Source: CAVTWJ01 sp963849485 (lineage in GTDB: Bacteria; Oederibacteriota; Muellerivitia; Muellerivitales; Muellerivitaceae). From it: a stretch of DNA of 64,000 bases. The notes under the pieces are model-generated. The model saw only the letters and a list, made by a program, of their open reading frames with translations, had not been told where the DNA came from and made no database searches. The translations under genes were made by a program, and so were the position numbers. Shown here piece by piece: positions 1-7,576 of the stretch. Numbering within the stretch: position 1 is the first letter of the stretch; every line of letters begins with the position of its first letter. The stretch covers positions 18,493 through 82,492 of the forward strand of contig CAWKIF010000162.1 of NCBI GenBank assembly GCA_963849485.1, written 5' to 3'.

Positions 1-403
1 CGTGTTGAAACGCCATGTGATCCGCCAAATTATTCACAACCTGGGATGGAGTGTCTGGGCGGGGCTTTTCCTGGGGGATGGGGATTTTGGGAAGGCCGCC
101 GAGGGTTTGGGGCAATTAGGACAGCTTTCTTTCACCCGGTCGCAAGAGCAGGAGGCGGATCTGGGCGCCGCCCATATCCTGACCAAGGCCAACCTGCCGC
201 TAGAACCCTTCATCGGATTCTTCAAGAAGATGCAAGCCCAGCCCGAAACCGCCGATTCGCTATTTAAAAATTTCATGTCGGATCACCCTTCCAACGCCGC
301 ACGCATGGAAAAGCTGGAGGACCTGGGCAAGGAATTGAAGCCGGAGAAGGTGGAACCCTTCACGGATATCGACTGGACGGCGGTGAAGGCGGAAGTGAAA
401 TAA
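1..403 (+). CDS. M48-family metallopeptidase, C-terminal fragment (5' end outside window)
   Basis: Only the last ~134 codons are present and the reading frame is open to the left edge, so the GTG at position 2 is not taken as the true start. The segment SFTRSQEQEADLGAA resembles the third zinc-ligand region of M48 peptidases (ExxAD, after the HExxH that would lie outside the window). A following helix-rich part with DHPSNAARMEKL matches the usual 'SDHPS..RI..L' end of M48 proteins. The family comprises membrane-associated or periplasmic zinc proteases involved in protein quality control. The fragment ends with a hydrophilic tail. Family assignment rests on these two motifs only; which M48 subgroup cannot be told. 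Confidence 0.75.
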   Translation, partial: VLKRHVIRQIIHNLGWSVWAGLFLGDGDFGKAAEGLGQLGQLSFTRSQEQEADLGAAHILTKANLPLEPFIGFFKKMQAQPETADSLFKNFMSDHPSNAARMEKLEDLGKELKPEKVEPFTDIDWTAVKAEVK

Positions 404-419
404 AGAAATTTTGTTTAGG

Positions 420-569
420 TGTCATTGCGAGGAATGCCCGACGAATAGTCGGGCGTTAATGACGAAGCAACCTCAGTTTAAATAAACTATCCAAAAGACA
501 AACACGAACATCGAACTGGGATCGCCACGTCGCTAACCGCCCCGATTGGGGCAGCTCCTCGCGATGACA
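420..569. repeat. 150-bp palindromic intergenic repeat element
   Basis: The left end TGTCATTGCGAGGA (420-433) and the right end TCCTCGCGATGACA (556-569) are inverted copies with one mismatch. Between them are blocks such as GACGAAGCAACCTCAG and GATCGCCACGTCGCT. This end structure is the same kind of non-coding palindromic repeat that recurs between genes in many bacterial genomes and draft metagenomes. It has no coding capacity and lies between the M48 fragment and the end of the EVE gene. It may be a non-autonomous mobile element or a fossil of one. Confidence 0.7.
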
Positions 570-584
570 TTGAAAATAATGAAA

Positions 585-1055
585 TTATTCTTGCGAGTTA
601 ATAAACCCTTGAATAATTTCCCATTCCTTCGCAGTTACAGGTTGGACGGAAAGCCTGGATAACTTAAAAAGCGCCATATTCTTGAGGCCGGGCTGTTTTT
701 TCAGGAAATCCAAAGGGACAAGCTCTTTGCAGGCCTTCACGAACTTCACATCCACCATGTACCAGGTAGGCTTGGCGGGGTCGCTTTTGGGGTCGAAATG
801 GACGTCCTTGGGGTCGAAGGCCGTGTGGTCAGAGTAGCCTTCCTTGACGATTTCCCCCACTCCCGCGATACCGGAAGGCTTCCCCCCCGAATAATAAAAG
901 AACATTCCGTCGCCCTTTTTCATTTTGTCGCGCATGAAGTTACGGGCGGTATAGTTTCTCACCCCGTCCCAGAAGGTGACTTTGTCCTTTTTCCATTGCT
1001 CGACGGGATAAACGTCGGGTTCGGCCTTCATCAACCAGTAGTTTTTGGATGGCAT
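585..1055 (-). CDS. EVE domain-containing protein
   Basis: A 156-residue protein made almost entirely of one EVE (PUA-like) domain. The start MPSKNYWLMKAEPDVYP, the WDGVRNYTARNFMRD segment and the KKGDGMFFYYSG segment are typical of the EVE family, which includes human THYN1. EVE domains are related to YTH/PUA folds and are thought to bind modified bases in nucleic acid, but the bacterial role is not established. Full length for the family. It stands alone: the neighbours are a repeat element on one side and a membrane glycosyltransferase-like gene on the other. A short upstream GGGGGAATTCC is a plausible ribosome site. Confidence 0.88.
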   Translation of the reverse strand: MPSKNYWLMKAEPDVYPVEQWKKDKVTFWDGVRNYTARNFMRDKMKKGDGMFFYYSGGKPSGIAGVGEIVKEGYSDHTAFDPKDVHFDPKSDPAKPTWYMVDVKFVKACKELVPLDFLKKQPGLKNMALFKLSRLSVQPVTAKEWEIIQGFINSQE

Positions 1056-1126
1056 GGAATTCCCCCTTGATTTCGTTCATGCTCGGTTGGATTTACCTGG
1101 GACTTCAATACCCAGTGCAATTAAAT

Positions 1127-2902
1127 TTACGAGGGTTTTATATCCCTCTTGAAGATTAAATACCCGTCAAGCCGCTTGTAGAGTTTGTAGTTTTTGATGA
1201 GGCGACCCAAGACGCATTGGACGCCGTTGTACCCAAAGTCGTTTTGCAGGTGGATCTTTTCCGCGATCCAATCCACGGGATGTTTTACCAGTATTTCTTC
1301 CAATTCCTCCGGACGTTTGAGGTAAACCGTCTGCATGCCGATCATCAACGGGAATAAATGGTGCCGCTGAAGCGTAAAGTAATAGGGATCTTCCCAAGGC
1401 AATAATAACAGGGAAGCCTCGGGCGGAATTTCCTTTTGGGCGAATTCGAGGAATTGTTCCATCTCCGGTATCCACGGACCGGGTGAGTTCAACCCCCGCA
1501 AGGGGGGCAGGGCCGCGTTTTGAAGCGGGCCACTGAGTTCCACGTAACAACGCAAGGCTAGGTTACTTTTGACATAGATGGCCGTATTAACGGCCAGGAT
1601 GATTCCAAGGAATAAAAACATAATTCGAAATGGATCAGATAGAAGAGGACCTTTTTCAACAAGGTTGGGAAGGCCAAACTCCTTCCCGGTTTGCGTGGTA
1701 AGGATATATAAAAGGCCCAACAGGACCGATAGCAGCGGTCCGATCCCGAAAGTGGATCCGAAAATCCCATGGGTAAGAAATGAGGCGTTTATGACCCCGA
1801 ACAAAGACAAGGCCAGGAATTTTTCAAAGGTCCGCTCTTGGGGGCGTAAAAAGAGCATGATGAATGCCAGAAATCCTGTGACCAGCAAGGTGATGGGCCA
1901 AATCTCCATCGTTCGAAAATAGTAATCCGATTTAAGCCAAATATTTCCAGCTTCGTACCATAAAGGCCAAATCAGGGGGATCAAAAAGGAGGGAGCCATG
2001 AATAGAAGGATGGCGGCCAGGGAAACGACCCGGTTTTTCCCAAAGCTGTGCCTCCCGATGAGATAGGCCTCGACCCAGAAGGTTATCCATAAGTAAACGG
2101 TTTTATCCCAATAGAGGGAATATAAAGAAAGGAACCCATGAAGGTCGGGCAATCGGTGCTGGCTGGGAAATGCGAATAACCAGTAAAAGATATTCCCAAA
2201 TCCACAAGTGAAGTAAACCGCCGCGAGCACGGCAAGAACCGACAATGTAGAGCCAATCAAAAACCACTGATAGGGTTTGAACCAGGTTTTGGGTTTAAGT
2301 ATGACCAGGGACAGCAGGAGGGTTCCGTGGATCAACCCGAAGTAGACCAAGCCCGTGTTTTGTTTGAAGAGAGGCGGAACGAAAGCCAGAAAACCCGAGA
2401 GGAACATCATCACAGGTGGATAGCCCTTTTCCCGGCTCCAAAGGAGAAAGGTGAGCGCGGCCAGAATCCAGAAGGTGCAATCGATGTCGTAATTCGGGTA
2501 GGAATAAATGCCGTAGCCGCCGCTAATGGCAATTGGCAAGGCCAAGGCCAGGTTGAGTATCCGGTTTTCTTGGAGGAAACACAGCAAAACATAGGTCAGC
2601 AGAAAGGTCAGGGCTGAAAGGACGGCGCAATACACGATGTGATGGATAAGGGCTACCCCGAATAGCTTGATGACCAAGGCCTGGATAAGGTAGGTGCCCG
2701 GCGCGACCCAGAGGTCAAAGTCCTTATAGGGAATTTCCCCTTGCGAAATACAATAGGCGTGATCGAGAACGTAAGTGATATCCACCAAGGGTGCGGCCCG
2801 GCCGGTCTGGTAAAAGACGACTCCCGCGCAAAGAACCATGAGGAACAAGACGACGGATTTTTCAACGATCGGGAATACCGGTTTGGGGGAAGCTTGAGCC
2901 AT
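1127..2902 (-). CDS. GT-C type integral membrane protein (glycosyltransferase family 39-like)
   Basis: 591 residues with about ten or more hydrophobic segments, the first at residues ~15-33. After it comes the pattern D-x-x-Y-(x)n-G-E-I-P-Y-K-D-F-(x)n-A-P-G-T-Y, seen in polyprenyl-phosphate-dependent GT-C transferases and dolichyl-phosphate-mannose mannosyltransferase relatives, where early acidic residues act in catalysis. A soluble C-terminal part of ~150 residues follows the last membrane segment. It probably transfers a sugar from a lipid carrier on the outer face of the inner membrane. Substrate unknown. It is transcribed alone; the 229 bp upstream hold an inverted repeat but no gene. 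Confidence 0.65.
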   Translation of the reverse strand: MAQASPKPVFPIVEKSVVLFLMVLCAGVVFYQTGRAAPLVDITYVLDHAYCISQGEIPYKDFDLWVAPGTYLIQALVIKLFGVALIHHIVYCAVLSALTFLLTYVLLCFLQENRILNLALALPIAISGGYGIYSYPNYDIDCTFWILAALTFLLWSREKGYPPVMMFLSGFLAFVPPLFKQNTGLVYFGLIHGTLLLSLVILKPKTWFKPYQWFLIGSTLSVLAVLAAVYFTCGFGNIFYWLFAFPSQHRLPDLHGFLSLYSLYWDKTVYLWITFWVEAYLIGRHSFGKNRVVSLAAILLFMAPSFLIPLIWPLWYEAGNIWLKSDYYFRTMEIWPITLLVTGFLAFIMLFLRPQERTFEKFLALSLFGVINASFLTHGIFGSTFGIGPLLSVLLGLLYILTTQTGKEFGLPNLVEKGPLLSDPFRIMFLFLGIILAVNTAIYVKSNLALRCYVELSGPLQNAALPPLRGLNSPGPWIPEMEQFLEFAQKEIPPEASLLLLPWEDPYYFTLQRHHLFPLMIGMQTVYLKRPEELEEILVKHPVDWIAEKIHLQNDFGYNGVQCVLGRLIKNYKLYKRLDGYLIFKRDIKPS

Positions 2903-2963
2903 ATCACCCTATCGCGTTTAATTAAGACTAAAATCTCTAACAATACCTATGTAACCGAAAAGA

Positions 2964-3035
2964 CGCCAAGAAAAACTAAGGAAATTAATAGTTTAATGTC
3001 CTCTTACTTCTTAATTACTTTTGCCTTTCTTGGCG
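2964..3035. repeat. Inverted repeat in gene-free stretch
   Basis: CGCCAAGAAA (2964-2973) and TTTCTTGGCG (3026-3035) are perfect 10-bp inverted copies enclosing a 52-bp AT-rich loop. The arms look like a decayed member of a common intergenic repeat type. The rest of 2903-3131 shows no gene and no strong terminator. Confidence 0.5.
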
Positions 3036-3131
3036 AAATTTGTCTCTGGCTTACCCTGCGGTGAGTAGGCTTTGGAAGAAAAAATCGCCTTTGCTTTGAG
3101 CTTTTGTTACAGGATTTAAACTTTTTGGTAA

Positions 3132-3446
3132 TCAGGTTTCAATCTCTTCCGTGATGCGCCACAACTCAAAACCGCCAGCGATGCTGTAGACTTTATCGAA
3201 TCCCTGGTCGGCCAGATAGGCCGCTGCACCCTGGCTGGTGTGGCCATGGTAGCAGTAGCAGACGATGGGCTTGGTCTTGTCGGTCTTGGTCACAAAGTCC
3301 TGCACGTTCGAATCATTTAAAGGCAGGGCCCCCGGAACGTGGGAAGATTCAAAAGAACGGGGGTCCCGGATATCCAGGAAGAGGGCCTTGCCCGCCTGGT
3401 GCATCTGGGCGGCATGCTCAACCGTTATTTCCTTGAATTCGTTCAT
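3132..3446 (-). CDS. glpE: Rhodanese-like sulfurtransferase, GlpE type
   Basis: A single rhodanese domain of 104 residues, the size of GlpE. The active-site loop reads CYCYHGHTSQGAA; the catalytic cysteine is the one followed by YHG, as in GlpE. Upstream motifs FLDIRDPRSFESSHVPGALPL and downstream SIAGGFELW are the expected rhodanese signatures. GlpE enzymes transfer sulfane sulfur from thiosulfate to thiophilic acceptors in the cytoplasm. The start ATG overlaps the stop of the preceding glycosyltransferase gene by 4 nt (ATGA), so the two are translationally coupled. The connection to surface-sugar genes is positional only. Confidence 0.88.
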   Translation of the reverse strand: MNEFKEITVEHAAQMHQAGKALFLDIRDPRSFESSHVPGALPLNDSNVQDFVTKTDKTKPIVCYCYHGHTSQGAAAYLADQGFDKVYSIAGGFELWRITEEIET

Positions 3447-4249
3447 TTCACCCGCCCATCAATCTTGAGAACTTCCTTCTCCCACAGCTTGGCGTACTTG
3501 GCAAAATCGTGGAAACCCGAGAGGGCGCAAACCGCCAAGCCGTGCCAGCCGTCCAAAAAACCCTTCCGGGTGATGTACATCCTGAAAAACGTGATAAAGG
3601 GCGCCACGGTCAGGTAAAACTTCCAGAACCGGACCTTCTTCGGGCTGGCCTCCCGGATGGCCAGGTCCGAGTAGAGGTTCATCTTTTCCACGTATTGCTC
3701 GATCGATTCATAGGCATAGTGGTTCAAGGCCTCGGCCAGCTCCAGGGTTTTGCCCTTCACTGCCAGCCCCTCATGCACCGGCCGGTCGGTGAAGGTTCCC
3801 GCGCCCTTGCGGATGAGGCGAAGCTGGGAGTCTGGCCACCAGCCGCAATGCTTAATCCACTTTCCTAAAAAGAAGGCTTTCCGCTTCAAGAAATAACCGT
3901 TCACATCCTCTGGAATCAAGGGAAATTGACGTTCTATTTCGGCGATGAGGCCGGGAGTCAATTCCTCGTCGGCGTCGAGGGAAAGGATCAAATCCCCGGA
4001 ACATTTGGAAATGGCCCAGTTTTTCTGATCCGAGTAGCCCTTCCAGGGACGCACCATCGTCTTGGCTCCCAGGGATTTCGCCACCTTCACGGTTTGATCC
4101 ATGCTTTGAGCGTCCACTACCAGCTTTTCGACCTTGGAGAAAGTACTTTTAGAGAATTGAATGCTCTTGAGGCAACGCGCGATATTGCGTTCCTCATTTA
4201 AAGTAATGATGACAATGGATAAGACAGGCTTTTTAATGGTGGCTGTCAA
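3443..4249 (-). CDS. Glycosyltransferase family 2 (LPS-core, WaaE/KdtX-like)
   Basis: 268 residues with a GT-A fold: LSIVIITLNEERNIARC near the N terminus, a central SLDADEELT containing the DxD metal-binding motif, and a conserved YSDQKNWAI stretch. These features fit the family-2 enzymes that add a sugar to the LPS inner core (WaaE/KdtX group). The C-terminal third has one membrane-associated hydrophobic stretch. The start is a TTG at 4249, four bases after the stop of the upstream gene, with an SD sequence AAAGGA inside the end of that gene. The run GT4/deacetylase - GT2 - glpE therefore forms one operon. Confidence 0.82.
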   Translation of the reverse strand: MTATIKKPVLSIVIITLNEERNIARCLKSIQFSKSTFSKVEKLVVDAQSMDQTVKVAKSLGAKTMVRPWKGYSDQKNWAISKCSGDLILSLDADEELTPGLIAEIERQFPLIPEDVNGYFLKRKAFFLGKWIKHCGWWPDSQLRLIRKGAGTFTDRPVHEGLAVKGKTLELAEALNHYAYESIEQYVEKMNLYSDLAIREASPKKVRFWKFYLTVAPFITFFRMYITRKGFLDGWHGLAVCALSGFHDFAKYAKLWEKEVLKIDGRVK

Positions 4250-4252
4250 TAA

Positions 4253-5572
4253 TCATCCTTTCCTTCCGAACCATTTCCGGTACCTCAGGTAGAATCCGCT
4301 GGTCTTCTTTACAAAATCGAACCCTGCCGTTTCGGGAAACATGTGCACCCGGCGGATTTCCAATAAGTCCTCGCCGAAACGGGTGGGCCCGCTGTTGACG
4401 GCAATGCCAAAGGGATAACCCGCCTCTTGGACAGCTTTTTTAATCTCCGAGTTCACGTCCCCATAGGGGTAAGCGAAGGAAAGGACAGGTCGGCCCAGGA
4501 GATCCTCCAATTTTTTTTTTGACTCCCCGACTTCTCTTTGCATCTCCACTATGGGCAGTTCGGTCAAATGACGGTGGCTGAGGGAGTGGGCCCCGATTTC
4601 CACCAGGCCGCTTTCGGCCATTTCCTTGATTTGTTCCGAACTCATGAGGGCCGCCTCGGGCTCGCCCTTGGACGTATCCCAAAAGTTGGTTTTGTGCTTT
4701 CGGTCGCCCAATACATAAACCACGGCCTTCATCTTGAATTCCCTCAACAAGGGTAAAAGATTCCGGTGGTTGTCCTCATAACCATCGTCAAAGGTGAGCA
4801 CGACCGGCTTTTTGGGGAGTTTGCGTTGAAAAAAATCGCCAAAGGTGACCGCCTCAAACCCCCGGTCCCTTAAGGAGATGAGGTGATCCCTCAAGCGGTC
4901 CCGGTTGATGAAGACGTTGTATTTGGAGCCAGGGACCGGCCCGTCCGTGACCCGGTGGTACATCAAAACGGGAATCTCGTGGAACCGGCTTAAGTTGGAT
5001 TGAAGCACCACCGACTGGTAGATGTTTTCGAGCCGGGGATAGAGGCTGTCGAGGTTGTACTCCTTCTTTAACAACTCATGACCGGTTTGGGCTGTTTGGG
5101 CCCTCAAGGCCGGGTCTTTCAGGAGCGCGACCAGGTCCTGCGCCGTTTTTTCCCAGTCAAAAGATTCACCCTCAAAACAATCGCCGAAATTGGTGCGTTT
5201 GGCTTCTTCCAAGATTGGGGGGAGGAGGGGGCCAATGTATTTTTGTTCCCCCAGGGCCAATACCGGCTTCACAGCCGCCATGGCTTCCAGGGCCACCCGG
5301 CCCGCCCCCACGACCACCGTGGCCTTCTCGTAAAAAGGGGCGAGGGAAGCCTGGAAACCGACGAAAGAAAGGCGGGGGTTTTGTTCCTGGATCGCCCGGT
5401 GTTCCTCACCCACCGGCCCCCCCACAAACTCGAAACGGGCGTTGGGCACGGCGGCAAGAACCCGGGGAGCGACTTCCCGGGCAAGCTTGAGAATGACCTG
5501 GTTTTTGGGGCCGGACAAGCGGCCCACGATGAGGATCAGCGGCTCAGGGTTCGAGGCCGTTTCTAAAGACAA
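4253..5572 (-). CDS. Polysaccharide deacetylase with N-terminal GT4 half (probably 3' part of a frameshifted gene)
   Basis: 439 residues in two parts. Residues ~10-190 are the C-terminal (donor-binding) half of a GT-B glycosyltransferase: LILIVGRLSGPKNQ, EFVGG and GAGRVALEAMA are standard GT4 motifs. Residues ~195-420 are a NodB polysaccharide deacetylase: VLMYHRV, TFDDGYEDN (motif 1), GAHSLSHRHL (metal-binding His motif 2) and AYPYGD (motif 3). The ORF opens with a TTG inside the end of the neighbouring ORF, with no clear ribosome site, and lacks the GT4 N-terminal half. That half is encoded immediately upstream in another frame, so the natural product is probably one ~595-residue GT4-deacetylase fusion acting on a surface polysaccharide. 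Confidence 0.78.
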   Translation of the reverse strand: MSLETASNPEPLILIVGRLSGPKNQVILKLAREVAPRVLAAVPNARFEFVGGPVGEEHRAIQEQNPRLSFVGFQASLAPFYEKATVVVGAGRVALEAMAAVKPVLALGEQKYIGPLLPPILEEAKRTNFGDCFEGESFDWEKTAQDLVALLKDPALRAQTAQTGHELLKKEYNLDSLYPRLENIYQSVVLQSNLSRFHEIPVLMYHRVTDGPVPGSKYNVFINRDRLRDHLISLRDRGFEAVTFGDFFQRKLPKKPVVLTFDDGYEDNHRNLLPLLREFKMKAVVYVLGDRKHKTNFWDTSKGEPEAALMSSEQIKEMAESGLVEIGAHSLSHRHLTELPIVEMQREVGESKKKLEDLLGRPVLSFAYPYGDVNSEIKKAVQEAGYPFGIAVNSGPTRFGEDLLEIRRVHMFPETAGFDFVKKTSGFYLRYRKWFGRKG

Positions 5573-6020
5573 TCAATTGCTCCTGTCGGAAAGCCTGGGT
5601 GTGGCGAAGCATCTGTTCCCGGATATCCTCGCACATGGCGAGGACCGTGTTTCCATAGATATTGAACCAGCGGTTCGAGAAATGCAGGTGCTGTCGCCCA
5701 TGAAGGGTCGAAAGATAGGGGGTTTGGGTCCATCGGCAGGCCCAAAAACCGACCCAACTGGCCGCCCGCGAATGGGCATGGACCAGGTCGATTCCATTTT
5801 TTAGGATGAACCGCCTCAAGGCCAGGATATTCAACAATCGGTGCAACAAACCGCGGTTATAGATGGGAATGGGCGTGATTTCCGCCCGAACCGGGTGGTC
5901 GAACCGGCCCGCCGCCACAAATACCTTATGGCCGGCGTCGATTTGCCGACGGATCAGGGCCGCGGTGGAGGTTTCGGCCCCCGTGACAAAGTCCCCGCTT
6001 AAGACGTGAAGGATGTTCAT
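5544..6020 (-). CDS. GT4 glycosyltransferase, N-terminal half (probably 5' part of the same frameshifted gene)
   Basis: 158 residues from the ATG at 6020, chosen because GGAAAGGGA lies just upstream and the protein then begins MNILHVLSG like other GT4 enzymes. It has the acceptor-side Rossmann signatures GAETSTAALIRRQIDAGH and LVHAHSRAASWVG and ends at ...FRNGLEP then TGA. In intact GT4 proteins the 'NG(L/V)' motif is followed by 'LILIVGRL..PK', which here lies in the overlapping downstream ORF. The 29-nt overlap between the two ORFs, both halves being incomplete alone, points to a one-base indel near 5,550-5,570. Confidence 0.75.
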   Translation of the reverse strand: MNILHVLSGDFVTGAETSTAALIRRQIDAGHKVFVAAGRFDHPVRAEITPIPIYNRGLLHRLLNILALRRFILKNGIDLVHAHSRAASWVGFWACRWTQTPYLSTLHGRQHLHFSNRWFNIYGNTVLAMCEDIREQMLRHTQAFRQEQLIVFRNGLEP

Positions 6021-6103
6021 GTATCCCTTTCCGGCGGCGGCTGGCAAAACAAACTAGTTTGGAAGAACCTACAAAATCGTCCAAACCATGAATGATTCTA
6101 CAA

Positions 6104-6173
6104 AAAAGCAAGGACATCAGGGGTCCGAAAGCTAGGAAACCCTAGGGCTTCAGGTGGCACCATCCTTGCTTTT
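6104..6173. repeat. 70-nt stem-loop region between divergent genes
   Basis: AAAAGCAAGGA (6104-6114) and TCCTTGCTTTT (6163-6173) are perfect 11-bp inverted arms. Inside lie smaller pairings such as CTAG...CTAG. The element sits in the 5' region of both flanking genes, ending four bases before the ATG at 6177. It could be an RNA leader structure, a bidirectional terminator or a small repeat element. I do not recognise it as a known riboswitch class. Confidence 0.55.
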
Positions 6174-6206
6174 ACTATGGCACCCCTACGCAGGAGAATT
6201 CCTGTC

Positions 6207-6871
6207 TTGAGCATCGCCCGCAAAATCGTCCAGCAAAAAGCCGAAGCCCACATCAAGAGTAATAATCCCTTAGGCTGGTTCGAGGATGTCTACGCCTCGG
6301 CCCAGGGCAACGAGCTGGTGATTCCCTGGGCCAGTTTATCTCCCAATTCCTTTATGCGCGACTGGCTCGACGAGCACCCCTTCCCCCGGGGAAAAAAGGC
6401 ACTGGTGGTGGGATGCGGACTGGGGGACGACGCGGAGGACCTGGACCGAAGGGGTTTCCAGGTGACCGCCTTTGACATTTCCCCCACCGCCATTCAATGG
6501 AGCCGTGAAAGATTCGCCAAAAGCCGGGTCCATTACGAGGTTTTGGACCTTTTTAAGGGCCCTTCCCGGTGGAAAAGGTCGTTTGATTTCATTTGGGAGG
6601 CCTATACCCTGCAATCCCTCTTGTCCCCCTGAAGGAGAAGGCCATCCAACGGATGTCGCAATGGGTATCGCGTCACGGGATCCTTTTGCTGGTAACCCGC
6701 GGGAGGGAAACAGAGGACCTCATCCAGGGACCGCCTTGGCCCCTCACCCGGGAACAGATGGGACTCTTCGAAGAATCAGGTCTGAAACAGGTCGAGTTCA
6801 AGGATTTCAAGGATCCCCAAAAACCCACCATCCGAAGGTTCTTAGGTTGTTACAAATTCGAGGGCAAATAG
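6207..6871 (+). CDS. Class I SAM-dependent methyltransferase, frameshifted
   Basis: The first ORF runs to 6632 and the second from ~6605 to 6871. Joined, they give a protein of ~220 residues. The SAM-binding glycine motif is VVGCGLGDDAEDL, followed by VTAFDISPTAIQWSRERF (acidic residue of motif II) and DFIWEAYTLQS. The second ORF supplies LKEKAIQRMSQWV and a C-terminal part ending in RRFLGCYKF. The break is a single indel at about 6,614-6,630. I prefer the TTG start at 6207, which has AGGAG ten bases upstream; the ATG at 6177 abuts the stem-loop and has no ribosome site. The overall pattern resembles thiopurine methyltransferase-like enzymes of unknown substrate. Confidence 0.75.
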
Positions 6872-6892
6872 AAGCTTTATTATTTAAAGCGG

Positions 6893-7378
6893 TCATTTTT
6901 GCAACGACTTCCATTCGTTATGTCTTTTGTGCATCTGGCCGATATGGTGGGGGATATGGTCCATATAGGCTTCCACCATTTTTTCCAGGGTCAAGCCCCC
7001 CCTCTCGGAATGGGTGACGGTCTTGGAAAATTCCTCCTCCTCCAAAGAAAGCAGAAAATCACGGTTGGCCTGGATCACCCAGGCGAGGCCGGCCAAGGCC
7101 AGGTCGACGTCCCGGTCCTTGTAGCGAAGCTGGGAAGACCAGATATCCTGGTCGAATGCCGTGACGGTCTTGCCGGGCTCGGCCACCGCCGTTCGATAGC
7201 GGAGGTAAAGGTGGATCTCGGTATCCAAGAGATGGAAAATCACTTCTTGGATGCACCAATGGTCCGGGTCGGGTTTGTAATGCCACATGGACCGGGGAAA
7301 TTCTTTCAGGGCTTGGGGCAGGGCCAGGGCAAAGCCCCCGTATTCCTCTATTTTTTCTTTTCTCTCTTCTCGGGTCAT
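6893..7378 (-). CDS. DinB-like four-helix metalloenzyme superfamily protein
   Basis: About 161 residues from the ATG at 7378, chosen because GAGAGGAAAG lies just upstream; the ATG at 7393 lies five codons further upstream. It is alpha-helical with histidines spaced as in the DinB/YfiT superfamily: HWCIQEVIFHLLDTE in the second helix and HIPHHIGQMHKRH near the C terminus, which would form the metal site. Members of this superfamily include thiol S-transferases and damage-inducible proteins; many have no known substrate. It faces the methyltransferase gene tail to tail and is transcribed alone. Confidence 0.8.
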   Translation of the reverse strand: MTREERKEKIEEYGGFALALPQALKEFPRSMWHYKPDPDHWCIQEVIFHLLDTEIHLYLRYRTAVAEPGKTVTAFDQDIWSSQLRYKDRDVDLALAGLAWVIQANRDFLLSLEEEEFSKTVTHSERGGLTLEKMVEAYMDHIPHHIGQMHKRHNEWKSLQK

Positions 7379-7423
7379 AATCTTTCCTCTCAAAGTTCGT
7401 GAATATTCAGAGATTGTAACATC

Positions 7424-7453
7424 TGAAAAAGTCGGCTTATGCCGCCTTTTTCA
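7424..7453 (-). terminator. Rho-independent terminator-like hairpin
   Basis: TGAAAAAG...GGC-TTAT-GCC...CTTTTTCA forms a stem with T-rich arm. On the minus strand it follows the end of the gene at 7577-8716 by about 125 nt and precedes the DinB-like gene. Confidence 0.5.
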
Positions 7454-7470
7454 AAATTCCTTATCAGTAA

Positions 7471-7545
7471 CCCCACGATTTCCTGCGGAAATCTTTGGGG
7501 TCGAGACCTCTGATTGTCGCATTGTTGAAGATTTTCATAGGTCTC
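7471..7545. repeat. Two further inverted repeats downstream of the 7577-8716 gene
   Basis: Bases 7471-7500 fold into a long hairpin: CCCC and GATTTCC on the left pair with GGAAATC and GGGG on the right around a TGC loop. Immediately after, GAGACCT (7503) pairs with AGGTCTC (7539). With the terminator-like hairpin at 7424 this makes three consecutive palindromes in a 180-bp gene-free stretch. Confidence 0.5.
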
Positions 7546-7576
7546 AGATTATTCTTCCTGCCGGGATGGATTGCAA

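Noticed and set aside
27..40. DnaA box (TTATTCACAA) near the left edge
   Set aside because: Single copy inside a coding region, far from dnaA.
4253..6020. Programmed frameshifting in the GT4-deacetylase gene
   Set aside because: No slippery heptamer or downstream structure was seen at the overlap; an indel error is more likely.
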